A stretch of DNA of 64,000 bases, taken from positions 1 through 64,000 of the forward strand of contig JAWUVO010000025.1 of assembly GCA_034112325.1 (NCBI GenBank). The letters run 5' to 3'. Within the stretch, counting starts at the first letter, position 1. Each line of letters opens with the position of its first letter. Below, piece by piece: positions 52,586-61,341 of the stretch. The notes under the pieces were generated by a model, which was not told where the DNA came from, made no database searches, and worked only from the letters and a program-made list of their open reading frames with translations. The position numbers and the translations under genes are program-made. This DNA comes from Bermanella sp034112325 (lineage in GTDB: Bacteria > Pseudomonadota > Gammaproteobacteria > Pseudomonadales > Oceanobacteraceae).

Positions 52586-54856
52586 TTACGATAATTTAAG
52601 CGGTAGGCTGCGAAGGCGTTTGCCAGTTGCCGCATAAATAGCGTTGGCAACCGCTGCCGCTACCGGTGGTAAGCCAGGTTCGCCAACACCCGTTGGGGCG
52701 TCATCGCTGTCAACAATAATCACTTCAATTTCTGGTGTTTCATTCATGCGTAAAGCAGGATAATCATGGAAGTTACTTTGTTGAACCACACCATCTTTAA
52801 ATGTTATCTCACCAGAAAGTGCAGCGCTCAAACCATAAATTATGCCACTTTCCATTTGCGCTTGAACAATGCCAGGATTAATCGCTAGACCACAGTCAAC
52901 CACACACACAATTTTATGAATTTTCAGTTGGTTGTTGGTAACCGAAACCTCTGCAATCTGCGTAACATGAGAATTAAAAGATGAATGCGCAGCAACACCA
53001 TGGAAGTGGCCTTTAGGCAATGGTTTTTTCCAGCCTGCTTTTTCAGCCGCTACTTTTAAAGTGTTAGCCAGTTTAGGATTTTTAGTTAAATTCTTAAGGC
53101 GATATTCAACGGCGTCTTGCTTTTGCGATATGGCAATTTCATCCATCATGCTTTCTTTAAAAAAGCCACTAAAAGAATGCCCAACAGCGCGCCAGTAACC
53201 CAAAGGTACACCAGGGTCAGCGGTGACGTGGTCAGATGATTTATTTACCGCATCATAGTCTTCATACAAGCCTTCAACACTTGTGTGATCCACAGTAAGG
53301 CTGTTAAAAATTCCATAACCACGTTTGCTTAACCAATCGACCATGGCATTTGGTAAAAAGCTTGGGAGCATTGCATCAATCATTGTATCTAATGTGTAGG
53401 GCATAATTTGTGGTCCCGAACGTTTTACTGTCCAAGTATCAATTAAACCTTGTTGATTTAATCCCACTTGAAAACGCGCTAATGAAGCGGGGCGATAAAG
53501 ATCATTTTGTATGTCGTCTTCGCGGCTCCAAACTAATTGAACTGGTAATCCTGATACCTTGGCAATGGCAGCGGCTTCAGCTACAAAGTCGGTTCCACTG
53601 CGGCGACCAAAGCCACCACCTAAATATTTACTGTTTACGGTGACATTATCGGGATCAATATCGGCATGAAAGGCCGCCGTTAATTTCGAAATATTGGGTG
53701 CTTGAGTGCCCACCCAAATTTCCATCTTGTCGCCGTCAATTTTAGCGGTGCAATTCATTGGCTCCATTGTAGAGTGAGCAAGATAGGGTGCCCAATATTC
53801 ACCCGTTATTACCGAGTCGCTACTCTCTAATCCGTCTAGGCCATTACCTTGTTCAAAAGAATTAGTTGAGTCATCGCTGTTTAAGGCGGTAACGAACATA
53901 CCCTTACCGTTATCGCTGTCGGTAGAGTCTGAAGAGAATTTTGAAAGTGTTTCTGGTAAATCCCATTCAACTTTTAATGCAGTTAGTGCATTTTTAGCTT
54001 GGTAATAATGTTCAGCAACAACCGCCACACCATTATGAATTTTAACTACAGCTTTAACACCAGGCATTGACTCAGCTTGCTTGGAGTCAAAAGATTTAAC
54101 GGTGCCACCAAATACAGGACTGCGTTTTAAAGCGGTGCGATATAGGCCTTCAAAATCGACGTCGATACCAAATTCAGCAGTACCGGTACTTTTATCCATG
54201 CCATCTAATCTAGGGGCCATTTTACCCATGTACTTAAATTGGCTTTTATCTTTTAGAGCGGCATTTTCAGGAAAATCTAGCGTATTAGCAAAATTAGCAA
54301 AGTCGCCGTAAGGTAAAGCCTTGCCGTTAACAATAACTTTTCCGTTGTCGGTGGTAATAGACGCTAAATCTAAATTAAGTTGCTGGGAAGCAGCCTGTCT
54401 TAATACTAAGCGTGTGTTAGCTGCTAAATGGCGTAACGGTAAAAAGTGCGTGCGAACACTGGTGCTGCCGCCAGTAATTTGCATACCGTACTCAGGGTTA
54501 TTGTAATCTTCATGGGCTGAGGCATGAATGATATTGATAGCTTTAGGGTTTATATCTAACTCTTCGGCCACAATAGTTGTTAAGCCAGTATAAATACCTT
54601 GCCCCATTTCACTTCTTGGAACATAGAAGTTAATTTTATTATCGCTAGTAATTTGCAATAGAGCATTTGGCTGTAAAGCGTCGTCAGTACTACTAGGTAG
54701 TTGACCACTAGCACATGCATTTAACGGCAAGCCCACCATTAAACCACCACCCGCAAGTGACAGGTTTTTAAGGAAATTGCGACGAGAAGGGCTAACATTG
54801 TTTGTATTAGTATCAAGGTTTTTAATTTGATTCTGTTCGATAGTCGGAGTTGTCAT
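52586..54856 (-). CDS. molybdopterin-binding subunit of an IorB-type molybdenum hydroxylase
   Basis: 756 residues beginning with a twin-arginine signal (SRRNFLKNLSLAGGGLMVG), so the complex is exported folded. Molybdenum hydroxylase blocks include QITGGSTSVR, TGTAEFGIDV, YLGGGFGRRSGTDF and VGEPGLPPVAAAVANAI with its catalytic glutamate. The single-chain large subunit with a signal matches isoquinoline 1-oxidoreductase/aldehyde-oxidase-like IorB. Substrate is not predictable. The Fe-S subunit gene lies two bases upstream. Confidence 0.92.
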   Translation of the reverse strand: MTTPTIEQNQIKNLDTNTNNVSPSRRNFLKNLSLAGGGLMVGLPLNACASGQLPSSTDDALQPNALLQITSDNKINFYVPRSEMGQGIYTGLTTIVAEELDINPKAINIIHASAHEDYNNPEYGMQITGGSTSVRTHFLPLRHLAANTRLVLRQAASQQLNLDLASITTDNGKVIVNGKALPYGDFANFANTLDFPENAALKDKSQFKYMGKMAPRLDGMDKSTGTAEFGIDVDFEGLYRTALKRSPVFGGTVKSFDSKQAESMPGVKAVVKIHNGVAVVAEHYYQAKNALTALKVEWDLPETLSKFSSDSTDSDNGKGMFVTALNSDDSTNSFEQGNGLDGLESSDSVITGEYWAPYLAHSTMEPMNCTAKIDGDKMEIWVGTQAPNISKLTAAFHADIDPDNVTVNSKYLGGGFGRRSGTDFVAEAAAIAKVSGLPVQLVWSREDDIQNDLYRPASLARFQVGLNQQGLIDTWTVKRSGPQIMPYTLDTMIDAMLPSFLPNAMVDWLSKRGYGIFNSLTVDHTSVEGLYEDYDAVNKSSDHVTADPGVPLGYWRAVGHSFSGFFKESMMDEIAISQKQDAVEYRLKNLTKNPKLANTLKVAAEKAGWKKPLPKGHFHGVAAHSSFNSHVTQIAEVSVTNNQLKIHKIVCVVDCGLAINPGIVQAQMESGIIYGLSAALSGEITFKDGVVQQSNFHDYPALRMNETPEIEVIIVDSDDAPTGVGEPGLPPVAAAVANAIYAATGKRLRSLPLKLS

Positions 54857-54858
54857 AA

Positions 54859-55383
54859 TTATACCTCCTGTGCTGTAGCGGTTTTAGGATTGAAATACTC
54901 TACGGTTTGTAATCGTCCATTACCTGAACGCAACTCTTTTGCCGCCGATTTAATCGCTTTTTTAATGTCTGGATAGGTCCCACAGCGACAAATATTACCA
55001 CTCATGGCTTGTTCTATTTGTTCGTCAGTTGGATTATTGTTTTTAGCCAATAAAGCAGTAGCGCTTACTAGCTGGCCACTTTGACAGTAACCACATTGGG
55101 CTACGCTAGTATCCACCCAAGCTTGTTGTAATGTAGATAGCATTTGCGGATTTCCAATGCCTTCAATAGTCGTTACATTACGTCCTTGAACGGCTGACAA
55201 TGGAAGAATACATGTACGAGTAGATTCACCATCTACAAGCATGCTGCAAGAACCGCATAGGCCCATGCCACAGCCAAACTTAGAACCTTTAAGGTTTAAA
55301 TGGTCACGGACAGTCCATAATAATGGCGTGTCGGGCGCAGCATCTACCTGCACAGTTTTTCCGTTTAATTCAAAGCTAATCAT
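54859..55383 (-). CDS. 2Fe-2S subunit of the molybdenum hydroxylase, IorA-type
   Basis: 174 residues with the plant-type 2Fe-2S set (CGMGLCGSCSMLVDG...C) and the second cluster set (CGYCQSGQ and CRCGTYPDIKKAI). It passes electrons from the molybdenum site of the large subunit, probably to a cytochrome c because no FAD subunit is encoded. The C terminus is about 20 residues longer than typical IorA. First gene of the ior-xdhC-mocA set, 104 bp downstream of the beta-lactamase-fold gene. Confidence 0.92.
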   Translation of the reverse strand: MISFELNGKTVQVDAAPDTPLLWTVRDHLNLKGSKFGCGMGLCGSCSMLVDGESTRTCILPLSAVQGRNVTTIEGIGNPQMLSTLQQAWVDTSVAQCGYCQSGQLVSATALLAKNNNPTDEQIEQAMSGNICRCGTYPDIKKAIKSAAKELRSGNGRLQTVEYFNPKTATAQEV

Positions 55384-55487
55384 GTTTGCTCCAGTTTCTC
55401 TCTTTAATAAGGCGAGGTTATGGTTATTGGCGTTTAATAAAATTGTGTATAGGTTATGCCGTAATGTTTTTTCTAAAGTCGTATTTA

Positions 55488-56648
55488 CTAATTTGTCTTA
55501 ACTAATATAGGCGAAGCGGACTGTTCCGATTTTAGCAGCGTTTCCCACCAAGCATAGTTTATAAAGTTAGATTTTTTATTTATTACTTCACCCATAATAG
55601 GTGTCATTAATTTTATATTATTATTTTCTGCTAATTTTTTAATTTGTATAAATGGGTCAAACCAAGCGTGAGTAGACAAATCAAATGTGCCATTGTGCAC
55701 AGGTACTAGAATTTTACCTTTTACATCTTTGAATGCTTGAATTGTATCTTCTGGCATTAAATGAATATTCCGCCACAGTTGATTGTATGCGCCACACTCC
55801 ATAAAAGCATAATCAAATGGACCGTACTTATCGCCAATTTCTTTAAAACCATCAAAGTATCCAGTATCGCCACTGTAATAAATTGAATGATCTTTATTTC
55901 GAATTATCCAAGATGCCCAAAGCGATTCATCTCGATCTAACACACCACGCCCAGAAAAATGCTGTGCAGGAGTAGCAATTATTTCCACAGAGTCAATTTT
56001 AATAGAATCCCACCAGTCAAACTCTGTGATTTTTGATGTATCAACACCCCAGTCTAATAAGGTTTGAGCATTACCTAGCGGTACTAAAAAATGATTAACC
56101 TTATTTTTTAATTGTTGAATGCTGTCATAATCTAAATGATCGTAATGATTGTGGGAAATTATTACAGCTTCTATTTGTGGTAGTTCATCGACATTCAGCG
56201 GTACAGGATGAAAGCGTTTAGGGCCTGCCCACTGAACTGGTGAAGTACGTTGGCTGAATACCGGATCGGTGAGCCAGATTTTTCCATTCATTTGAATCAT
56301 TAGAGACGAATGGCCTAAACGACTAAACAGCAGGCTTTCTTTATCATTTAGATCGAAGGTATCTTTGTTAATAAGTTTAATAGGAATTGTTGCGGTAGGG
56401 GCGGCTTGTTCGCTTTTGTTAAACAAAAAATCTTTACTGGCTGCCCACATCTTACTTATACTTTGAACTGAGTCTTTATTTTTATTAATAAATTTTCCAT
56501 CAAAATATTGTGGTGAGGTTTTAATTTTAGCTATTTTCTCATTGTCTATAACTGGGCTATTAGAGCAGCTAGATATTAACCAAGTAGACACCAATAATAT
56601 CGATCCTATAAAAATAGTTGGTAATTTATATTTTTTTAAGTAAAGCAT
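55488..56648 (-). CDS. metallo-beta-lactamase-fold lipoprotein, NAPE-PLD/UlaG-like
   Basis: 386 residues with a lipoprotein-type signal (LISSCS). The zinc motif HNHYDHLDYDS (HxHxDH form) and later HFSGRGV, YSGDTGYFDG and VPVHNGTFDLS match bacterial NAPE-PLD-like hydrolases. They may split phosphodiester or lactone-like bonds. It begins six bases after the TetR stop, so it is the likely direct target of that regulator. Confidence 0.88.
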   Translation of the reverse strand: MLYLKKYKLPTIFIGSILLVSTWLISSCSNSPVIDNEKIAKIKTSPQYFDGKFINKNKDSVQSISKMWAASKDFLFNKSEQAAPTATIPIKLINKDTFDLNDKESLLFSRLGHSSLMIQMNGKIWLTDPVFSQRTSPVQWAGPKRFHPVPLNVDELPQIEAVIISHNHYDHLDYDSIQQLKNKVNHFLVPLGNAQTLLDWGVDTSKITEFDWWDSIKIDSVEIIATPAQHFSGRGVLDRDESLWASWIIRNKDHSIYYSGDTGYFDGFKEIGDKYGPFDYAFMECGAYNQLWRNIHLMPEDTIQAFKDVKGKILVPVHNGTFDLSTHAWFDPFIQIKKLAENNNIKLMTPIMGEVINKKSNFINYAWWETLLKSEQSASPILVKTN

Positions 56649-56654
56649 ATTATT

Positions 56655-57323
56655 TTATTTCACCTTTACTAAAGCTACTGATTGAGATTGTGTTGTGGGC
56701 ATTAGTTGTGACCAGCATGATTCAAATAAGCTAACTTGAACATTTTTTTTCTGCCATAAAGAATTATTATCTAGTAAAAAATTACAGCTAGTAAATACAT
56801 GGCTAGTGACTAAACCTAGCAATAGGTCAGCAGGTAGCTTATTAAATACATGTATCTTTTGGCCTGCCTCAAACAGTACTTTCCATTCAGAAAATGCATC
56901 TTCAACACGTTCACGGGTTTCTCCATTGATATGCGCCGAATCACTAAACTGAGACAAAAACTTAAATTCATTAGGGTTATCTAAAAACCAACTAATCATA
57001 GAAAACCATACTCTATAAAAAATATTTTTAATCATCAGCTCATCCATATTGTTCTTATCAGGCAACAATTCGCTACCTGTTGAAACTAATAATGCCGATT
57101 GAAGGCTGAGCTTAATGTCTAAGTAGAGAGCACTTATTAGCTCTTCTTTAGTTTTAAAATGATGAAATAAAGTGCCAGTAGCCACATTTGCCGCTTTAGA
57201 GATCATAGACGTGGGAGTTTTTTCAAACCCCTGCTGAATAAATAGGTCAAGTGCTGCTTTTAATATGTGCTCACGTTTACTTGGTGCAAATTTTTTAATC
57301 AGTGTATTTTTAATATTAAACAC
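56655..57323 (-). CDS. TetR-family repressor
   Basis: 222 residues from a GTG start. The helix-turn-helix is KREHILKAALDLFIQQGFEKTPTSMISKAANVATGTLFHHFKTKEELI (about 16-63), typical TetR, with a helical ligand domain after it. It heads the unit that contains the beta-lactamase-fold gene and perhaps the ior module. A 12-bp palindrome lies 53 bp before its start and may be its own operator. Confidence 0.9.
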   Translation of the reverse strand: MFNIKNTLIKKFAPSKREHILKAALDLFIQQGFEKTPTSMISKAANVATGTLFHHFKTKEELISALYLDIKLSLQSALLVSTGSELLPDKNNMDELMIKNIFYRVWFSMISWFLDNPNEFKFLSQFSDSAHINGETRERVEDAFSEWKVLFEAGQKIHVFNKLPADLLLGLVTSHVFTSCNFLLDNNSLWQKKNVQVSLFESCWSQLMPTTQSQSVALVKVK

Positions 57324-57375
57324 CCAAATATTTCATAGTCTTGTACGCTTTAAATACGGAATAGGTTTACAAACC

Positions 57376-57387
57376 GACTGATCAGTC
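57376..57387. promoter_or_regulatory. palindromic operator candidate between tetR and the asparaginase-like gene
   Basis: GACTGATCAGTC is a perfect 12-bp palindrome within ACCGACTGATCAGTCTAT, a shape usual for TetR-family sites. It is positioned to control both the repressor unit and the divergent gene. Confidence 0.6.
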
Positions 57388-57488
57388 TATCTTGGTGTAT
57401 GGAGCATGCAACTGCAAGGGTCTTTTAATACTATTTACGATTAAATAACGCTAATATAACGGCTAATTACACTTATTAAGGGATGATA

Positions 57489-57974
57489 ATGGAAAAGCTA
57501 TTAGTACTGACTACGGGCGGCACCCTAGATAAAGTGTACTTTGATGCCCTAAGTGAGTTTCAAGTAGGCGATGCAGTAGCGCCACATATCTTAACGGCCA
57601 TGAATGTAAATTTTGAATTTCAGCATAAAGAAGTTTGTCGAAAAGACAGCCTAGAACTAACCGACCAAGATAGACAGTCACTAAAGTCGCTTATTGAAGC
57701 GTCAGACGCAAAATATGTTCTAATTACACATGGCACCGACACCATGGTAGAAAGTGCTAACTATATTGGTGAGCAGTCAGGCAAGGTAATAATTTTCACT
57801 GGCGCAATGCAACCAGCCGCGTTTACTAATACCGACGCTGTATTCAATATTGGCACCGCAGTTGGTGCATTCAGTGTTGCTCAACCTGGAAGCTATATCG
57901 CTATGAGCGGTCAAGTTTATCCCGCGACTAATGTCTATAAAAACTATCAAACCAAGCGTTTTGAAGGCATGTAA
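57489..57974 (+). CDS. single-domain asparaginase-like protein
   Basis: ATG 57489, with AAGGG six bases upstream, gives 161 residues (an ATG at 57483 lies too close to the ribosome site). The N-terminal catalytic loop TTGGTLDK and the HGTDT motif, both with threonines used by asparaginases, are intact. The usual C-terminal domain (another 150 or more residues) is absent. Short homologues of this size occur, so it need not be broken. Substrate and activity are uncertain. Confidence 0.82.
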   Translation: MEKLLVLTTGGTLDKVYFDALSEFQVGDAVAPHILTAMNVNFEFQHKEVCRKDSLELTDQDRQSLKSLIEASDAKYVLITHGTDTMVESANYIGEQSGKVIIFTGAMQPAAFTNTDAVFNIGTAVGAFSVAQPGSYIAMSGQVYPATNVYKNYQTKRFEGM

Positions 57975-58370
57975 GATTTAGTAATATATATCCTTTTAAA
58001 AATAATAGCGTTTGTCAAAATATTATTTATTGTATATTTAAATAAATCAATTCTATTTTATGGGATTGATTTCAAAAGCCTATACTACTTAGTTTATAAA
58101 TTTAATAGGCGTTATGCCTTCTAATCTATGCTGATAGTATTAGACTAAAAAATCTATTCCACGTCTTATCTCAAAGCATTTCCAATAAATTCAATAAGTT
58201 AGAATTTTTAGAAAAATGTAACTGATTTTTATCAGTTTGACATTTCATTAAGTGTGTATAGCATATTTTTCACTCTGGTAATCAGAGAGGATAAGATGTT
58301 GTCCTGATGCATTACATTACTGTGTCTGAGTTCTTTTTAAATAGTTAACCAATGTAAAAGGAATTGACTA
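57975..58370. other. 396-bp non-coding region before the DUF2589 cassette
   Basis: AT-rich sequence with no open frame of note. Its right half holds an inverted repeat and a promoter-like element (next entry), plus a short dyad CTCTG-GTAAT-CAGAG (58273-58287) in the probable leader. The left half, from 57975 to about 58210, shows only AT-rich stretches. Confidence 0.6.
58220..58264 (+). promoter_or_regulatory. sigma-70-type promoter with an overlapping operator-like dyad
   Basis: AACTGAT TTTT ATCAGTT (58220-58237) is a perfect 7-bp inverted repeat whose end overlaps TTGACA (58237-58242), a consensus -35. TAGCAT at 58259-58264 sits 16 bp on as a plausible -10. The cassette start is about 105 bp downstream. 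Confidence 0.5.
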
Positions 58371-58946
58371 ATGGCTATCGGCGACGAACTATCCAGTATC
58401 GATTTTCAATCAATGATTGGGGGACCGCTTGATGCGGTTGTACGGGCACAAGCCCAGTCGGCACAAACATCAGTAGACTTTATCAAAGCGGTAGGCTTTG
58501 ATGAAGACAGCAATACTCCAACGATGGTGACCTTCAGTTATATGAAGCCTGTTGAAACCACAGATAGTGATGGAAACACAGTAGTTACTCCAACTAAGTA
58601 TGATCTAACCGTCCCGATTTTGACTATGCTTCCTATTCCGTTTATTAGGGTAGAAGAAACCACCATAGACTTTAATGCTAAAATTAATTCGGTTCAGGAA
58701 TCTTCAACTACTTCATCTCATGATCTTAAAGTCGCACTCGATGTAAAACAAGGTTGGGGAACCGGTTCTGTTAAGTTAAGCGCAAGCTATGCTTATAAAA
58801 AATCATCCTCAGCTTCTTCTAAAACTGAACGCACTTACAGTTTACAAATACATGTTCGTGCCGTTCAAGATGAATTACCAGCAGGTACAGAAAAATTGCT
58901 GGGAATTCTTGAAAACGCAATAAAAGAAGTCCCTAACGCGGCCTAA
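58371..58946 (+). CDS. DUF2589-family protein
   Basis: 191 residues, AAAGGAATTG upstream. The start MAIGDELSSIDFQSMIGGPLDAVVRAQAQSAQTSVDFIKAVGF is the usual amphipathic lead. The core VPILTMLPIPFIRVEETTIDF (81-101) and a Ser-rich beta region (KLSASYAYKKSSSASSKTERTYSLQIHVRAVQDELPAGTEKLLGIL) match DUF2589. No signal peptide or membrane helix, so it is cytoplasmic. The function of the family is unknown. It is first in a three-gene cassette and is followed by a hairpin. Confidence 0.82.
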   Translation: MAIGDELSSIDFQSMIGGPLDAVVRAQAQSAQTSVDFIKAVGFDEDSNTPTMVTFSYMKPVETTDSDGNTVVTPTKYDLTVPILTMLPIPFIRVEETTIDFNAKINSVQESSTTSSHDLKVALDVKQGWGTGSVKLSASYAYKKSSSASSKTERTYSLQIHVRAVQDELPAGTEKLLGILENAIKEVPNAA

Positions 58947-58960
58947 CCGCATGTTACATT

Positions 58961-58984
58961 AAGCGGCCCCATGGGTCGCTTTTC
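58961..58984 (+). terminator. attenuator-like hairpin inside the DUF2589 cassette
   Basis: AAGCGGCCC CAT GGGTCGCTT: a 9-bp stem with one G-T pair, then TTCTATT. A weak T-tract suggests partial termination, giving more of the first protein than of the next two. Confidence 0.55.
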
Positions 58985-59044
58985 TATTATTGTTAATATT
59001 ATTATGTAATAAACCTGTTCAATGGATTTGAGGAATAAAATTTT

Positions 59045-59746
59045 ATGGCTGAGCTAAGCGAAGTTCTTGGGGCACTAATGATAGGCCTAGTGCATGCTCG
59101 AAGGATGGCTGACGAAGAAACGGCTGCCGTTGCTGAGTACTATAAAGATCACCCATTATTAGAAGGCATGAGCTTACCCAGGGTAAGAGTCCCTGAGCTG
59201 ACTATTTCTATGCCCGTTACTATTGATTCTCATATTGAAGCCAGCGATGCCACTATTCATTCACCTACAAGTATTTTAAAAGCAGTGACATCACAGTTGT
59301 CTAGCACCATTAAAAGTGAAAAAATTGAATCACGAAATATGATTGAGTTTAAAAAGACATTTAATCTTGAAGCTAAAGCAGCACTTGATAAATTATCAGA
59401 ATTACAGGCAAAAAACCCTGGTCGGGTTAGTAAAGAAGCAGTTGTAAGGGCCGTTGACGATGCTCTTCAGGCATCTATAAAAAGCTCTAATTTGGGTTCA
59501 GATATATCTAATGATGAAAAAGGTCGCTTATCTCGTGCCATCCGTCACCAAGTAAGTTCTGTTGCACTCAAAAAAGCCTCTGTTCCGTTATCTTTTAAGG
59601 CCTCAGCTATTACCAGCGAAGTGAAAGAAAAATCCACTAAAGAGTCCAGTGTTCAATTAAGTATTACTTTACGGGAAGAAGGTTTGGAATGGTCCACCTC
59701 ACAAGGTGAAAACGGAGGCATTCAAAGTCGCCTCCAGCCGGAGTAA
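59045..59746 (+). CDS. DUF2589-like protein, second member
   Basis: 233 residues with GAGGAAT upstream. After a helical start (VLGALMIGLVHARRMADEETAAVAEYY) it has LPRVRVPELTISMPVTIDSHIEASD (44-68), the same proline-strand pattern as the core of the preceding protein. A charged helical middle and a final beta stretch (SSVQLSITLREEG) follow. It looks like a longer, diverged partner of the first protein. No signal or membrane segment. The next gene begins six bases later. Confidence 0.65.
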   Translation: MAELSEVLGALMIGLVHARRMADEETAAVAEYYKDHPLLEGMSLPRVRVPELTISMPVTIDSHIEASDATIHSPTSILKAVTSQLSSTIKSEKIESRNMIEFKKTFNLEAKAALDKLSELQAKNPGRVSKEAVVRAVDDALQASIKSSNLGSDISNDEKGRLSRAIRHQVSSVALKKASVPLSFKASAITSEVKEKSTKESSVQLSITLREEGLEWSTSQGENGGIQSRLQPE

Positions 59747-59752
59747 TAACTT

Positions 59753-60331
59753 ATGCAGTCAATTATCAGGGAAAGGATTTTAGAACAACTACTTAGTATT
59801 CCAAATTTAGTTGATCAATTCGCAACTCAAGAAAGTAGTTTTATGCAGAGTGTCGTCACTTGGTTGCGTGCTACCGAGCAAGCTCTTGAACCATTCAGGC
59901 TGCCTTTAATATCTCGTTTAGCCACAGTTAGAGGCCAACTAATATCTGTATCAGAAGGGCATTTAGAGGTTGCCACAATAAAAGTTTCACGAAAGCAAAA
60001 GCGCGGTGAAGCCATTAAATTACTTCAACAATCTGAAGAAGCTTTAAGGGAACATATTGCTAACATTGATCGGCAGTTTGATGAGTTCCGTGAAAAGCTG
60101 TCACAATTACTTGCAGTTGCATCCAGTCGAGAAGCTTTACCGGCAACTGAGCATATTACCACTGGGTATCTCGATAAGGTTTGGGGTATTGCAAAAAAAG
60201 TCCCCGAGAATAGTACACTTGCATTATATCTTCAGGGTCGCCTCACCGAGACGGATCGCCGTTACCTGCTTGCCGATTTAATAGAGCATTTGTTAGCTGA
60301 AATGGTTACTATTCCTACTGAAATTCAATAA
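59753..60331 (+). CDS. helical cytoplasmic protein of unknown function
   Basis: 192 residues, almost wholly helical by pattern, with a coiled-coil-like stretch about 80-130 (KQKRGEAIKLLQQSEEALREHIANIDRQFDEFREKLSQLL). No cysteines, no signal, no known motif. A GGAG from the end of the preceding gene serves as its ribosome site. It is translationally close-coupled and so probably part of the same complex or structure as the two DUF2589 proteins. Its 3' end overlaps a convergent gene by 17 nt. Confidence 0.65.
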   Translation: MQSIIRERILEQLLSIPNLVDQFATQESSFMQSVVTWLRATEQALEPFRLPLISRLATVRGQLISVSEGHLEVATIKVSRKQKRGEAIKLLQQSEEALREHIANIDRQFDEFREKLSQLLAVASSREALPATEHITTGYLDKVWGIAKKVPENSTLALYLQGRLTETDRRYLLADLIEHLLAEMVTIPTEIQ

Positions 60332-61172
60332 CTATCATACCGATACTTAGCCACACACCAACGGTAAAATAACTGGTAAGCCACAAAACTTCTTGTTTCC
60401 ATATGGCCCAGTCATTGGTTTGTACACGGCGCATAATAGCGTCGTGCATTCTATTTTGAATGCTCAGGTGGCTATGGTGATGTTCTTTCTCGCTTGCTCT
60501 TGAAAGGTACATAGGAATATCTATCACTAGCATTATCCAAATACTGGCTAAGCAACTGATAAAACCAATAATCATAAGCAGCATGTAATCAGAAGATAGG
60601 TAAAAGAAACCTGCCACAAAACACGCAGCCGTTAAAATAAGCATTACCACCCACGCCATTTCTTCTAGACTATGCCAAAAGTGATTCAGGGTTAATGTTG
60701 CATGCCAGCAAAATAACTGTGCCATGACTATAGTGGGCACAATGGTGTATGCCACAAATGCAGCTAACTGAGATTCAATCGCTATTGAAAGGCTATAAAC
60801 TATAATTGCACATTGAATGCTAAAGCAAATCTCGGCAATTGTGGCTAAAGATCGACCCAGTGCCACAGACGATAAGGGCGTGTCGTGAAGACAGTAACGT
60901 TCTAAATCGATTCTTGGATAAAACGATCTAAAAGCACAGACAAGAACATAAATTCCCGATAACGTTGCTTGAATATAGAATGTACTATGCTGGCTTTGGC
61001 TGGTAGTTATCATCCATATCCAAAGCCCCATATTGGCCAGAGCGATGGCACACAGAGTTTTCCACCAGCGGTACGTTTTGTGAGATTGATCTTGAGTCTT
61101 ATGGGTGTAATCGAGTTTAGGGCTAGTAGCTGTATGCAATGAAGTCTCCTTAGTTTGATAGACAAAAAACAT
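60315..61172 (-). CDS. polytopic membrane protein of unknown function
   Basis: 285 residues with about seven hydrophobic helices (near 43-58, 68-80, 108-128, 132-150, 172-190, 195-217, 263-282), a hydrophilic N terminus and a His-rich loop (SEKEHHHSHLS, about 227-237). I recognise no family. Its 3' end overlaps the convergent helical gene by 17 nt (60315-60331), a tight arrangement that may reflect co-inheritance with the DUF2589 cassette. Codon use looks like its neighbours. Confidence 0.65.
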   Translation of the reverse strand: MFFVYQTKETSLHTATSPKLDYTHKTQDQSHKTYRWWKTLCAIALANMGLWIWMITTSQSQHSTFYIQATLSGIYVLVCAFRSFYPRIDLERYCLHDTPLSSVALGRSLATIAEICFSIQCAIIVYSLSIAIESQLAAFVAYTIVPTIVMAQLFCWHATLTLNHFWHSLEEMAWVVMLILTAACFVAGFFYLSSDYMLLMIIGFISCLASIWIMLVIDIPMYLSRASEKEHHHSHLSIQNRMHDAIMRRVQTNDWAIWKQEVLWLTSYFTVGVWLSIGMIVIEFQ

Positions 61173-61341
61173 TATTGGGAAATTAGGCCTAGCTAAATTA
61201 TAGTTATAAACCCATTAAATTAGTTGGCGCAGGCAATAACTTAATATAATTGTCACATACTTATGTATAGCCAGCCTTACGCTGTTGGACTTCATTAGGT
61301 ATAATGGCTTTTTTATTGTATTTAGGCTTTAGTCCCCGTTT

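Noticed and set aside
57483..57488. Upstream ATG for the asparaginase-like gene
   Set aside because: It abuts the AAGGG ribosome site with no spacing; ATG 57489 has proper spacing.
58371..61172. DUF2589 cassette as a phage or toxin-antitoxin remnant
   Set aside because: No integrase, attachment repeat, toxin motif or base-composition break at the borders that I can see by eye.
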